Below are positions 1 through 5,130 of a DNA stretch of 5,553 nt, piece after piece (position 1 is the stretch's first letter; each line of letters opens with the position of its first letter). The notes beneath the pieces are model-generated. The model did no database searches. It was given only the letters and a program-made list of their open reading frames with translations, and was not told the origin of the DNA. This stretch comes from Halobacteriales archaeon QS_9_68_42 (lineage in GTDB: Archaea; Halobacteriota; Halobacteria; Halobacteriales; Haloarculaceae): positions 1 to 5,553 of the forward strand of contig PXSE01000058.1 in NCBI GenBank assembly GCA_003022905.1, given 5' to 3'. The translations under genes were made by a program, and so were the position numbers.

Positions 1-5
1 CCGAG

Positions 6-80
6 TGGGCCAACTCGGATTTGAACCGAGGACCTCCCGGTTATCAGCCGAGCGCTCATACCTAGCTGAGCTATTGGCCC
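6..80 (-). tRNA. tRNA-Ile (anticodon GAU)
   Basis: Read on the minus strand this folds as a complete 75-nt cloverleaf. The acceptor stem GGGCCAA/TTGGCCC is perfectly paired, the D stem is GCTC/GAGC, and the anticodon stem CTCGG/CCGGG has one G-T wobble. The anticodon loop is CTGATAA, giving anticodon GAT, followed by a 5-nt variable loop and T stem CTCGG/CCGAG with loop TTCAAAT. The discriminator base is A. No intron is present and CCA is not encoded, so it must be added after transcription, as is usual in archaea. The anticodon reads AUC and AUU isoleucine codons. The gene lies downstream of the fxsA-like gene on the same strand but has its own promoter. It ends 5 nt from the window edge, so its terminator cannot be seen. 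Confidence 0.97.
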
Positions 81-114
81 TAGGTAGACGCAGTTCGTCG
101 TAGCGCAGTCGTCC

Positions 115-133
115 GTTTAAACGTTTCTTTTCG
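115..133 (-). promoter_or_regulatory. BRE/TATA promoter of tRNA-Ile
   Basis: On the minus strand a purine-rich BRE-like stretch (CGAAAAGAAACG, 122-133) is followed directly by an AT-rich TATA box (GTTTAAAC, 115-122). The TATA box centre lies about 38 bp before the tRNA 5' end. With the usual archaeal spacing of about 27 bp, transcription would start near position 91 and leave a short leader of about 11 nt for processing. This is the most AT-rich stretch in a GC-rich neighbourhood. The start site is inferred, not seen. Confidence 0.7.
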
Positions 134-156
134 ACGGACCGTCCCATCCGAGGCGC

Positions 157-735
157 TCACTGCTGCCGGGTGTCGTCGGTGTCGTCGGCGTCGTCGACGT
201 CAGCCTCGGTGTCGTCGACATCGGTGAACTCGTAGGTCTCCTCGCCGACCTCAACGTGGTCGGACTCGCCGGGCGTGCGCTCGCCGAAGGGGCCGTCGGG
301 GTCCGTCTCGCCGTCGGTCGGGAAGCCGCCGACGTACACGTTGCCGCCCGCGAATCCGCCGGTCTTGGCGTCGACGTAGGGACCGACGACCCACCGCTTG
401 GCTGCGACCCGGACCGGGTACCTGGTCGGCGGCAGTACGAGAATCAGCCCGATGCCGTCGGTGACGAGCCCCGGCGTGAGCATCAGTGCGCCCGCGACGA
501 GCAACAGCCCGCCGTCCAGCAGTTCGTCGGTCGGCGGCTCGCCCTGGGCGAGTTTGCGACGAATCCGCTTCATCGTGTGGCGGCCCTCCGCGCGGGCGAG
601 CAACAGCCCGATGAGCGCCGTCAGGACGACGATGGCGACGGTAGGGGCCGGGCCGATTCGCGTCGCCAGGGCGACCAGTAGCATGACGTCCAGCAGGGGG
701 ACGAGCAGCAGGACGCCGATGACCCGCAGGTCCAT
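157..735 (-). CDS. fxsA: FxsA/UPF0716 family membrane protein with acidic C-terminal tail
   Basis: This is a 192-residue membrane protein of the FxsA family. Escherichia coli FxsA is known for relieving F-plasmid exclusion of phage T7 when overproduced; the native role in archaea is not established. Hydrophobic segments lie at about 5-23, 30-47 and 74-102. The last contains the family signature GGLLLVAGALMLTPGLVTDG followed by LPP. After residue 130 the conserved core ends and a hydrophilic tail follows, ending in an Asp-rich run (about 172-188) typical of halophile extensions. I chose the ATG at 735 rather than the GTG at 792. It places Met-Asp just before the first membrane helix, as in the family, and a TATA-like element sits about 27 bp upstream, fitting a leaderless transcript. 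The added residues from the GTG would be basic, non-conserved and overlap that promoter. The gene is divergent from gpmI. Confidence 0.85.
   Translation of the reverse strand: MDLRVIGVLLLVPLLDVMLLVALATRIGPAPTVAIVVLTALIGLLLARAEGRHTMKRIRRKLAQGEPPTDELLDGGLLLVAGALMLTPGLVTDGIGLILVLPPTRYPVRVAAKRWVVGPYVDAKTGGFAGGNVYVGGFPTDGETDPDGPFGERTPGESDHVEVGEETYEFTDVDDTEADVDDADDTDDTRQQ
160..230 (-). repeat. Imperfect GTCGTC/GACGAC trinucleotide-rich tract coding the acidic tail
   Basis: Near the 3' end of the fxsA-like gene the plus strand repeats GTCGTCGGTGTCGTCGGCG and close variants, with some interruption. On the coding strand these are GAC-rich units giving Asp-Asp-Thr/Ala/Val patterns. This is a low-complexity coding repeat rather than a mobile element. 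Such tracts can change length by slippage without shifting frame. Halophile acidic composition alone could also explain it. Confidence 0.5.
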
Positions 736-758
736 ATCGGTCGTACCGGTGGGCCGGG

Positions 759-770
759 CAAAACGTTTCC
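759..770 (-). promoter_or_regulatory. Probable BRE/TATA element of the fxsA-like gene
   Basis: On the minus strand GGAAACGTTTTG (770 to 759) combines a BRE-like GGAAAC with a TTTT core (763-760) centred about 27 bp upstream of the ATG at 735. This spacing predicts a transcript that begins at or within a few bases of the start codon. The TATA element is weaker than the haloarchaeal consensus. The core AAACGTTT (761-768) is a perfect 8-bp palindrome in the shared divergent region. Confidence 0.45.
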
Positions 771-794
771 GAGACGCGACAGGGACCGACACGG

Positions 795-801
795 CCTTAG
801 G
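795..801 (+). promoter_or_regulatory. Weak candidate TATA element of gpmI
   Basis: CCTTAGG lies about 27 bp before the gpmI ATG at 825, the position expected for a leaderless transcript, and no Shine-Dalgarno-like sequence precedes the start. The match to a TATA box is poor. An alternative is the AAACGTTT palindrome at 761-768 acting in both directions, which would give a leader of roughly 30 nt. Confidence 0.25.
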
Positions 802-824
802 CGGCCGCCGACTCTGGTCGGGTG

Positions 825-2366
825 ATGAGAGCCGCGCTGGTGATACTCGACGGCTGGGGACTGGGGTCAGGCCGCGGCCCCGGCGAACTCTCCGACGGCG
901 AGGGCGCCGACGCCGTCGCCGTCGCCGAGACGCCGACCTTCGACCGCCTTCGGGCAGCGGGCGCCGACGGGACGCTCGCCACCCACGGCCGCCGGGTCGG
1001 CCTCCCCAAGGGCCAGATGGGCAACAGCGAGGTGGGCCACCTCAACATTGGGGCCGGCCGCGTCGTGGTCCAAGACTCCGCACGAATCACCGACGACGTC
1101 GACGCCGGCACCCTCGGCGAGAACGAGGCCATCACCGGCGCCGTCGAGTACGCCCGCGAGCGCGGCGGCCGACTCCACCTCATGGGGCTGGTTTCAGACG
1201 GCGGCGTCCACTCCCGCCAGGAGCACCTCCACGCGCTGATAGCGCTGGCCGCGGACCGGGGCGTCGAGGCGGTCACCCACGCGTTCACCGACGGCCGCGA
1301 CACCGCGCCGGAGAGCGGCGCCGGCTACCTCTCGGAGCTGGAATCGGTCGTGGCGGACCAGGGGACGGGCGACGTGGCGACGGTGTGCGGCCGCTACCAC
1401 GCGATGGACCGCGACGAGAACTGGGACCGGACGAAGCGCGCCTACGACGCCATCGCGCGCCGGGAGGCACCTCACGCGGCCGAGTCGGCCGTCGCGGCCG
1501 TCGCGGCCTCCTACGACCGCGGCGTCACCGACGAGTACGTCGGCCCTACGCTCGTGGCGGGCGGGCCGCCGCTCGCCGACGGCGACAGCGTCCTGTTCTT
1601 CAATTTCCGGGCGGACCGCGCCCGGCAACTCGTCCGGATGCTCGCCAACATCGACCCGGCGTGGCCCTTCGATCCCCGGCAACCGGACGTTCGTCTCGTT
1701 ACGATGACCGAGTACGACGACAGCTTCGACCTGCCGGTGGCGTACCCGCCGCTGGAGCCCGAGCGGACCCTCGGCGAGGCCGTCTCGGCGGCCGGCCGCA
1801 CCCAACTGCGGGCCGCCGAGTCCGAGAAGTACGCCCACGTCACCTACTTCCTCAACGGTGGCCGCGAAGTCGAATTCGACGGCGAGACCCGCGAAATCGT
1901 CGAGAGCCCCGACGTGGCGACCTACGACCGGCGGCCCGAGATGTCGGCCCCGGAGCTGACCGACCTCGTGGTCGGCCGCATCGAGTCGGCGGACCCCGAC
2001 GTGCTCGTGTGCAACTATGCCAACCCGGACATGGTGGGCCACACGGGTGACTTCGAGGCCGCGGTGGCGGCCGTCGAGGCCGTCGACGCGGCGCTCGGGC
2101 GGCTGGAGGCGGCCGTCCGCGAGGCCGGCGGCCACCTGCTCGTGACCGCCGACCACGGCAACGCCGACGACATGGGGACGCCCGAGGACACCCACACCGC
2201 CCACACGACCAACCCGGTCCCGTTCGTCTACGTCGCGCCGAACGGCACCGACGGCGGCCGCCGCGTCCGGGCGGGCGGCACGCTGGCCGACATCGCGCCG
2301 ACGCTCCTCACTCTCGCCGACGTTCCGGTTCCCGACGCGATGACCGGTGAGAGCCTGCTATCGTGA
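825..2366 (+). CDS. gpmI: 2,3-bisphosphoglycerate-independent phosphoglycerate mutase
   Basis: This 513-residue cytosolic enzyme interconverts 3- and 2-phosphoglycerate in glycolysis and gluconeogenesis through a phosphoserine intermediate with two Mn2+ ions. It belongs to the bacterial-type GpmI branch of the alkaline phosphatase superfamily, and its length matches the usual 510-515 residues. The catalytic set is intact: D9 in LDGWG, nucleophile S68 in MGNSEVGHLNIG, H129 in SDGGVHS, R158/D159 in TDGRDTAP, R190 and R196 in GRYHAMDRD, R262 and R265 in NFRADRAR, K335, D402 and H406 in NPDMVGHTGD, D443/H444 in TADHGN, and H460 in HTAHTTNPVP. The phosphatase-like halves (about 1-75 and 310-513) flank the transferase insertion. 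A GTG at 822 directly precedes the ATG at 825. I prefer the ATG because it leaves the usual short N-terminus before the LVILDGWG strand. Residues are numbered from it. Confidence 0.97.
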   Translation: MRAALVILDGWGLGSGRGPGELSDGEGADAVAVAETPTFDRLRAAGADGTLATHGRRVGLPKGQMGNSEVGHLNIGAGRVVVQDSARITDDVDAGTLGENEAITGAVEYARERGGRLHLMGLVSDGGVHSRQEHLHALIALAADRGVEAVTHAFTDGRDTAPESGAGYLSELESVVADQGTGDVATVCGRYHAMDRDENWDRTKRAYDAIARREAPHAAESAVAAVAASYDRGVTDEYVGPTLVAGGPPLADGDSVLFFNFRADRARQLVRMLANIDPAWPFDPRQPDVRLVTMTEYDDSFDLPVAYPPLEPERTLGEAVSAAGRTQLRAAESEKYAHVTYFLNGGREVEFDGETREIVESPDVATYDRRPEMSAPELTDLVVGRIESADPDVLVCNYANPDMVGHTGDFEAAVAAVEAVDAALGRLEAAVREAGGHLLVTADHGNADDMGTPEDTHTAHTTNPVPFVYVAPNGTDGGRRVRAGGTLADIAPTLLTLADVPVPDAMTGESLLS

Positions 2367-2373
2367 CTGTAGG

Positions 2374-2390
2374 CCATAATGTTTATACAA
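2374..2390 (+). promoter_or_regulatory. BRE/TATA promoter of the small membrane protein gene
   Basis: The sequence CCATAATGTTTATACAA contains a TATA core TTTATA at 2382-2387, one of the clearest AT-rich boxes in the window, with a BRE-like stretch before it. The core is centred about 30 bp before the ATG at 2415, so the predicted start is around 2411-2414 and the mRNA would be leaderless or nearly so. It lies only a few bases after the gpmI stop codon, so the downstream gene can be transcribed independently of gpmI. Confidence 0.7.
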
Positions 2391-2414
2391 CCGACACGGT
2401 TTGAGTCGAACGCA

Positions 2415-2654
2415 ATGAGCGACGACGGTCTTAACCCCCTGTTGATACTGGGGATGGTGGCGCTGATCGCCGGCGCCGTCGCCCTCGTGTACGGCCACAT
2501 GGAACTGATGCAGGCCCAGCAGGACTCCGGCTTCTTCGCGATGGGCGGTGGCGACGACGGCGAGACGATGCAGTGGCAGATGGTACGCCTCGGCGGCCTC
2601 GTGGTCGCGGCCGTCGGCGGCGTCCTGACGTTCTCCGGCGCCGTCAACGACTGA
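2415..2654 (+). CDS. Small two-helix membrane protein, function unknown
   Basis: I do not recognise the family of this 79-residue protein. It starts MSDDGLNPLL and has two predicted membrane helices at about 7-27 and 57-76. They are joined by a loop (28-56) rich in Met, Gln, Gly and Asp, including GGGDDGE. The second helix is rich in small residues (Gly, Ala, Val), which favours tight helix packing. The short N-terminus is acidic and no cleavable signal peptide is evident. The ATG at 2415 is preferred over one at 2379 because the TATA box overlaps the latter. The gene follows gpmI by 48 bp on the same strand and converges on nadC with a 22-bp gap. Neighbouring genes give no clear functional hint, and a link to glycolysis or NAD synthesis would be speculation. 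Confidence 0.8.
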   Translation: MSDDGLNPLLILGMVALIAGAVALVYGHMELMQAQQDSGFFAMGGGDDGETMQWQMVRLGGLVVAAVGGVLTFSGAVND

Positions 2655-2676
2655 ACGGGTCCGAACTACGCCGCTG

Positions 2677-3510
2677 TCATCCGTTCTCGCGGCCGGTCCG
2701 AAACGAGAGGTCCAGTGCCGCCGCCGAGTGCGTCAGGCTCCCCAACGAGATGACGTCGACGCCCGTGGCGGCGTACTCCGGCACCCCCTCGACGGTGATA
2801 CCGCCAGAGGCCTCCGTGAGTGCGTCGCCGTCGACGAGTTCGACCGCACGGGCCGTCTCCTCGGGCGACATGTTGTCCAGCAGGACAATGTCGGCATCGG
2901 CCTCGACGGCGCGGGGGGCGTCGGCCGGCCGCTCGACCTCGACCTCTATCTTCGTTGCGAAGGAAGCCCGCTCGCGGAACCGCTCGACGGCGGCCGCCAT
3001 CCCGAGTTCGGCGACGTGGTTGTCCTTGATCATCACCATGTGCGAGAGGTCCAGCCGGTGGGTGTCGCCGCCGGCGGCGGCGATGGCCCGCTTCTCGACG
3101 CCGCGTAGACCGGGCGTGGTCTTGCGGGTGCCCGCGATCCGGACCTCGTCGCTCACCTCGCGGGCCGCCTCGACGGCCCGCCGGGTCCGCGTGGCGACGC
3201 CGGAGGCGTGACCGGCGACGTTGACCGCGACCCGCTCGCCGCGGAGCACCGCGCTCGCGTCGCCCTCGACGCGGAGGACGGCGTCGCCGGCCTCGACCGT
3301 CTCGCCCGCCTCGACGCGGTCCGTCACCCCGACGTCGAGGTACTCGAAGACGGCCGCGGCGGCGTCGATGCCGGCGGCGACGCCGGACTCCGTGGCCACC
3401 AACCGGCCCGTCGTCTCGCCGGGGACGTCGTTGGTGACGTCGTGGTGGCCGAGGTCCTCCCGGAGCCACCGCTCGATTTGCGAGCGGTCGTAGTGACTGC
3501 TGTGAGTCAT
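2677..3510 (-). CDS. nadC: Nicotinate-nucleotide pyrophosphorylase (quinolinate phosphoribosyltransferase)
   Basis: This 277-residue enzyme converts quinolinate and PRPP to nicotinate mononucleotide, CO2 and pyrophosphate, the last committed step of de novo NAD synthesis. Its length is normal for NadC. The N-terminal domain (about 10-110) ends in the family segment LRGERVAVN...HASGVATRT (89-109). The barrel domain carries AGTRKTTPGLR (126-136), GGDTHRLDL (147-155, with the substrate-binding His-Arg pair), IKDNH (161-165), KIEVEVE (187-193), LLDNM (210-214) and the phosphate-binding EASGG (233-237). The C-terminus ends in ISLGSLTHSAAALDLSF, also typical. The ATG at 3510 is the only sensible start because family homology begins soon after it. 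No Shine-Dalgarno is visible; instead a strong hairpin ends 8 nt upstream. It is the last gene of the nadA-nadB-nadC cluster. Confidence 0.97.
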   Translation of the reverse strand: MTHSSHYDRSQIERWLREDLGHHDVTNDVPGETTGRLVATESGVAAGIDAAAAVFEYLDVGVTDRVEAGETVEAGDAVLRVEGDASAVLRGERVAVNVAGHASGVATRTRRAVEAAREVSDEVRIAGTRKTTPGLRGVEKRAIAAAGGDTHRLDLSHMVMIKDNHVAELGMAAAVERFRERASFATKIEVEVERPADAPRAVEADADIVLLDNMSPEETARAVELVDGDALTEASGGITVEGVPEYAATGVDVISLGSLTHSAAALDLSFRTGRENG

Positions 3511-3518
3511 TTCAGGTT

Positions 3519-3542
3519 CGACCGCACGCAGTAGTGCGGTCG
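3519..3542 (-). repeat. Perfect 9-bp inverted repeat with 6-nt loop
   Basis: CGACCGCAC (3519-3527) and GTGCGGTCG (3534-3542) are exact reverse complements around the loop GCAGTA. As RNA this is a stable GC-rich hairpin. It ends 8 nt before the nadC ATG, where a ribosome binding site would normally lie, and no Shine-Dalgarno is present there. Confidence 0.8.
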
Positions 3543-3550
3543 TGCCGGTG

Positions 3551-3567
3551 AACAGTCACAACAGTCA
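3551..3567. repeat. Tandem direct repeat AACAGTCA, 9-bp period
   Basis: AACAGTCA occurs at 3551-3558 and again at 3560-3567, separated by one C. On the minus strand this reads TGACTGTT-G-TGACTGTT immediately after the nadB stop codon. It forms the distal outer arm of the dyad. Paired half-sites with about one-turn spacing would suit a DNA-binding regulator, but the pair could also be chance. Confidence 0.5.
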
Positions 3568-3570
3568 GTA

Positions 3571-5130
3571 TCAATCGGCGTCAACGGCGGCGCCCTCCTC
3601 GAGGTGGTGACAGCCACGGGACTCGTCGTTCTCGGCGGCCGCCCGTGCCACCAGCAGCGCGGTTACGCAGGCGCCGCGGAGTTCGTACAGCGACCGGCTG
3701 GTCCGGGTCCGGGTATAGGCGTCGACCTCGCCCTTCAGCCGCCGGAGGACGCCCGCCGCGCGTCCGAGGTCCGACGGCGTGCGCCGGACGCCGACGTACT
3801 CGTCCATCACGCGCCGGAGCCGGACGAACTTCTCGTCGGCGAACCCCTCCGGCATGTTGGGGTCGCGGTCCAGCATGTCGGGCGCCTCGACCCGCTCGGC
3901 GTCGTTGCCGGCGGCGGCCTCGCCGGCCCGCAGGCCCCATACCAGCGACTCCAGCAGGCTCGTCGAGGCAAGCCGGTTGGCGCCGTGGACGCCCGTCTGG
4001 GCGCACTCGCCGACAGCGAAGAGACGGTCCAGCGACGCCCGGCCCTCCGTGTCGACGTCGATGCCACCACAGAGGAAGTGCTCGGCGGGCGCGACCGGAA
4101 TCCCGTCGGCCGGGTCGACGCCCCGCCGCTCGCACTCGGCGTACAAGTCGGGGAACTCGGTCTCGAAGTCGAGCGGCGAAACACCGGAAGAGCTGAGCGC
4201 TTCCGAGCGTCGTCTCGCTTCGCTTGACGACACGTCCAGCCTCACCTCGCCGGTCCGCTCGCGCTCTTGCCTGACGGCGCGGGCAACCACGTCGCGGGGG
4301 GCGAGTTCGGCGTCGGCGTGGTAGTCGGGCATGAACCGCTCGCCATCGGCGTTCCGTAGCGGGGCGCCCTCCCCGCGGACGGCCTCGCTCAGCAGGAACG
4401 TTCCTTGGCCGCTTTCTTCACCACCGGCAAACGCGGTGGGGTGGAACTGGACGTACTCCATGTCCTCGACATCGGCGCCGGCGAGCGCCGCCATGGCGAT
4501 GCCGTCGCCGGTAGCGGTCGCCGGGTTGGTCGAGCGCCGGTAGCAGGCGCCGACCCCGCCCGTCGCCAGCACCGTCGCGCCGGCGAAGCAGGGCGCCCAC
4601 TCGCCGTCCCGTTCGAGCATTGCGCCGTGGACCCGGCCCTCGTGGGTCAGCAGGTCCAGCGCCGCAGTGTCCTCCAGTATCTCGACACCCTCGCGGTCGG
4701 CCAGATGGTTCAGGAACGGCGCCAGCAGGTGCCGCCCCGTCGAAGCGTCGACGTGGAGGATGCGCGCCTCGCTGTGAGCGGCCTCCCGGCCGTAGTCGAA
4801 TGACTCTTCGCCGTCGAACTCGACGCCCAGCGTCTCGATAAACACGTCCCGAACGGCGTCGTCGGCTTCGGAGACCAGTACGTCGACGGCCTCCGGATTG
4901 GCGAGGCCGTCGCTCGCCTCCACGATGTCGGCCTTCAGCGCCTCGGGGTCGTCGCGGGCGACGGCGACGCCGCCCTGCGCCCAGTAGGACGTCGAGTCCT
5001 CGGGTCGGGCGGCCTTCGTCGCCAGCGTCACGTCGGCGCCCACCCGGACGCCCGCCAGCGCAGCCGCACAGCCGGCGATGCCACTGCCGACGACCAGCAG
5101 GTTCGTCGTTCGCTTCTCGACCACGGTCAC
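3571..5130 (-). CDS. nadB: L-aspartate oxidase
   Basis: This FAD enzyme oxidises L-aspartate to iminoaspartate, the unstable substrate passed to NadA. It has 519 residues from the GTG at 5130, against about 540 in E. coli. Seen in order are the Rossmann FAD motif VVGSGIAGCAAAL (13-25), the NadB signature STSYWAQGGVA (46-56), LHVDASTGRHLL (125-136), ATGGVGACYRRSTNPATATG (189-208) and H230 in VQFHPTAF. The active-site Arg R279 lies in APRDVVARA, H351 in HFLCGG, and FAD contacts in VGECAQTGVHGANRLASTSL (373-392). The helical C-terminal domain includes YVGVRRT and SRGCHH. The known catalytic pair of His and Arg is conserved. The start overlaps the nadA stop by 4 nt (GTGA), implying translational coupling. 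A second GTG at 5124 has better spacing from GGAGGT and may be the true start. A Ser/Arg-rich insert with unusual codons lies at residues 301-317. Confidence 0.96.
   Translation of the reverse strand: MTVVEKRTTNLLVVGSGIAGCAAALAGVRVGADVTLATKAARPEDSTSYWAQGGVAVARDDPEALKADIVEASDGLANPEAVDVLVSEADDAVRDVFIETLGVEFDGEESFDYGREAAHSEARILHVDASTGRHLLAPFLNHLADREGVEILEDTAALDLLTHEGRVHGAMLERDGEWAPCFAGATVLATGGVGACYRRSTNPATATGDGIAMAALAGADVEDMEYVQFHPTAFAGGEESGQGTFLLSEAVRGEGAPLRNADGERFMPDYHADAELAPRDVVARAVRQERERTGEVRLDVSSSEARRRSEALSSSGVSPLDFETEFPDLYAECERRGVDPADGIPVAPAEHFLCGGIDVDTEGRASLDRLFAVGECAQTGVHGANRLASTSLLESLVWGLRAGEAAAGNDAERVEAPDMLDRDPNMPEGFADEKFVRLRRVMDEYVGVRRTPSDLGRAAGVLRRLKGEVDAYTRTRTSRSLYELRGACVTALLVARAAAENDESRGCHHLEEGAAVDAD
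4180..4230 (-). other. Ser/Arg-rich in-frame insert in nadB with atypical codons and two stem-loops
   Basis: Residues 301-317 of NadB read SSSEARRRSEALSSSGV. Codons here include TCA, GAA, AGA, CGA, GAA, TCT, GGT and GTT, whereas the surrounding gene almost always ends codons in G or C. From memory of E. coli NadB, the spacing between the LDIS-like strand and the FP-x-x-Y segment is about 14 residues longer here. The DNA holds two adjacent inverted repeats: CGGAAG/CTTCCG (4185-4190 and 4200-4205) and GTCGTC/GACGAC (4209-4214 and 4226-4231). This suggests a small palindromic element inserted in frame, or a fast-evolving linker. No target-site duplication was identified. Confidence 0.35.

Larger units (their letters stand above)
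3494..3567 (-). promoter_or_regulatory. Long nested dyad across the nadB-nadC junction and nadC start codon
   Basis: Two inverted repeats share one centre, between 3530 and 3531. The inner one is a perfect 9-bp stem (3519-3527 with 3534-3542). The outer one pairs 3494-3507 with 3554-3567, matching at 12 of 14 positions in DNA; in the minus-strand RNA one mismatch becomes a G-U pair, giving 13 of 14. About 25 of 34 positions match over the full arm. In the nadBC mRNA the outer stem joins the bases just after the nadB stop to codons 2-6 of nadC. The nadC AUG falls in the internal loop. It could control nadC translation or serve as a protein-binding operator. No U-run follows, so it is not a classical terminator. 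Confidence 0.5.

Noticed and set aside
1..80. An integration site at the tRNA-Ile gene
   Set aside because: tRNA 3' ends are common integrase targets, but only 5 bp beyond the 3' end are visible, and no integrase or repeat of the tRNA end is present.
111..139. A 6-bp inverted repeat GTCCGT/ACGGAC around the tRNA promoter, as terminator or operator
   Set aside because: The 23-bp span has a 17-nt loop and a short stem, with no U-run in a useful place. It is likely chance, and the promoter explanation accounts for the AT-rich part.
736..792. A 19-residue N-terminal extension of the FxsA-like protein from the GTG at 792
   Set aside because: It would overlap the promoter element, is basic and unlike the family, and the ATG at 735 is correctly placed for a leaderless transcript.
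398..2050. A 550-codon plus-strand open frame overlapping fxsA and gpmI
   Set aside because: It is a shadow frame of GC-rich coding DNA. The product is Arg/Pro/Gly-rich low complexity, while gpmI in the adjacent frame has full family conservation.
1194..2204. A 336-codon minus-strand open frame antisense to gpmI
   Set aside because: High GC with G/C-ending third positions leaves few stops on the opposite strand. The translation has no recognisable domain and is basic and Val/Gly/Arg-rich, unlike haloarchaeal proteins.
2655..2676. A regulatory or small RNA element in the convergent gap
   Set aside because: The 22 bp between the two stop codons show no hairpin or T-run; it is only a tight convergent junction.
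3519..3542. A rho-independent-style terminator between nadB and nadC
   Set aside because: The hairpin is strong, but neither strand has a T-run after it. Archaeal termination does not normally use hairpins, and it lies 8 nt before the nadC start.
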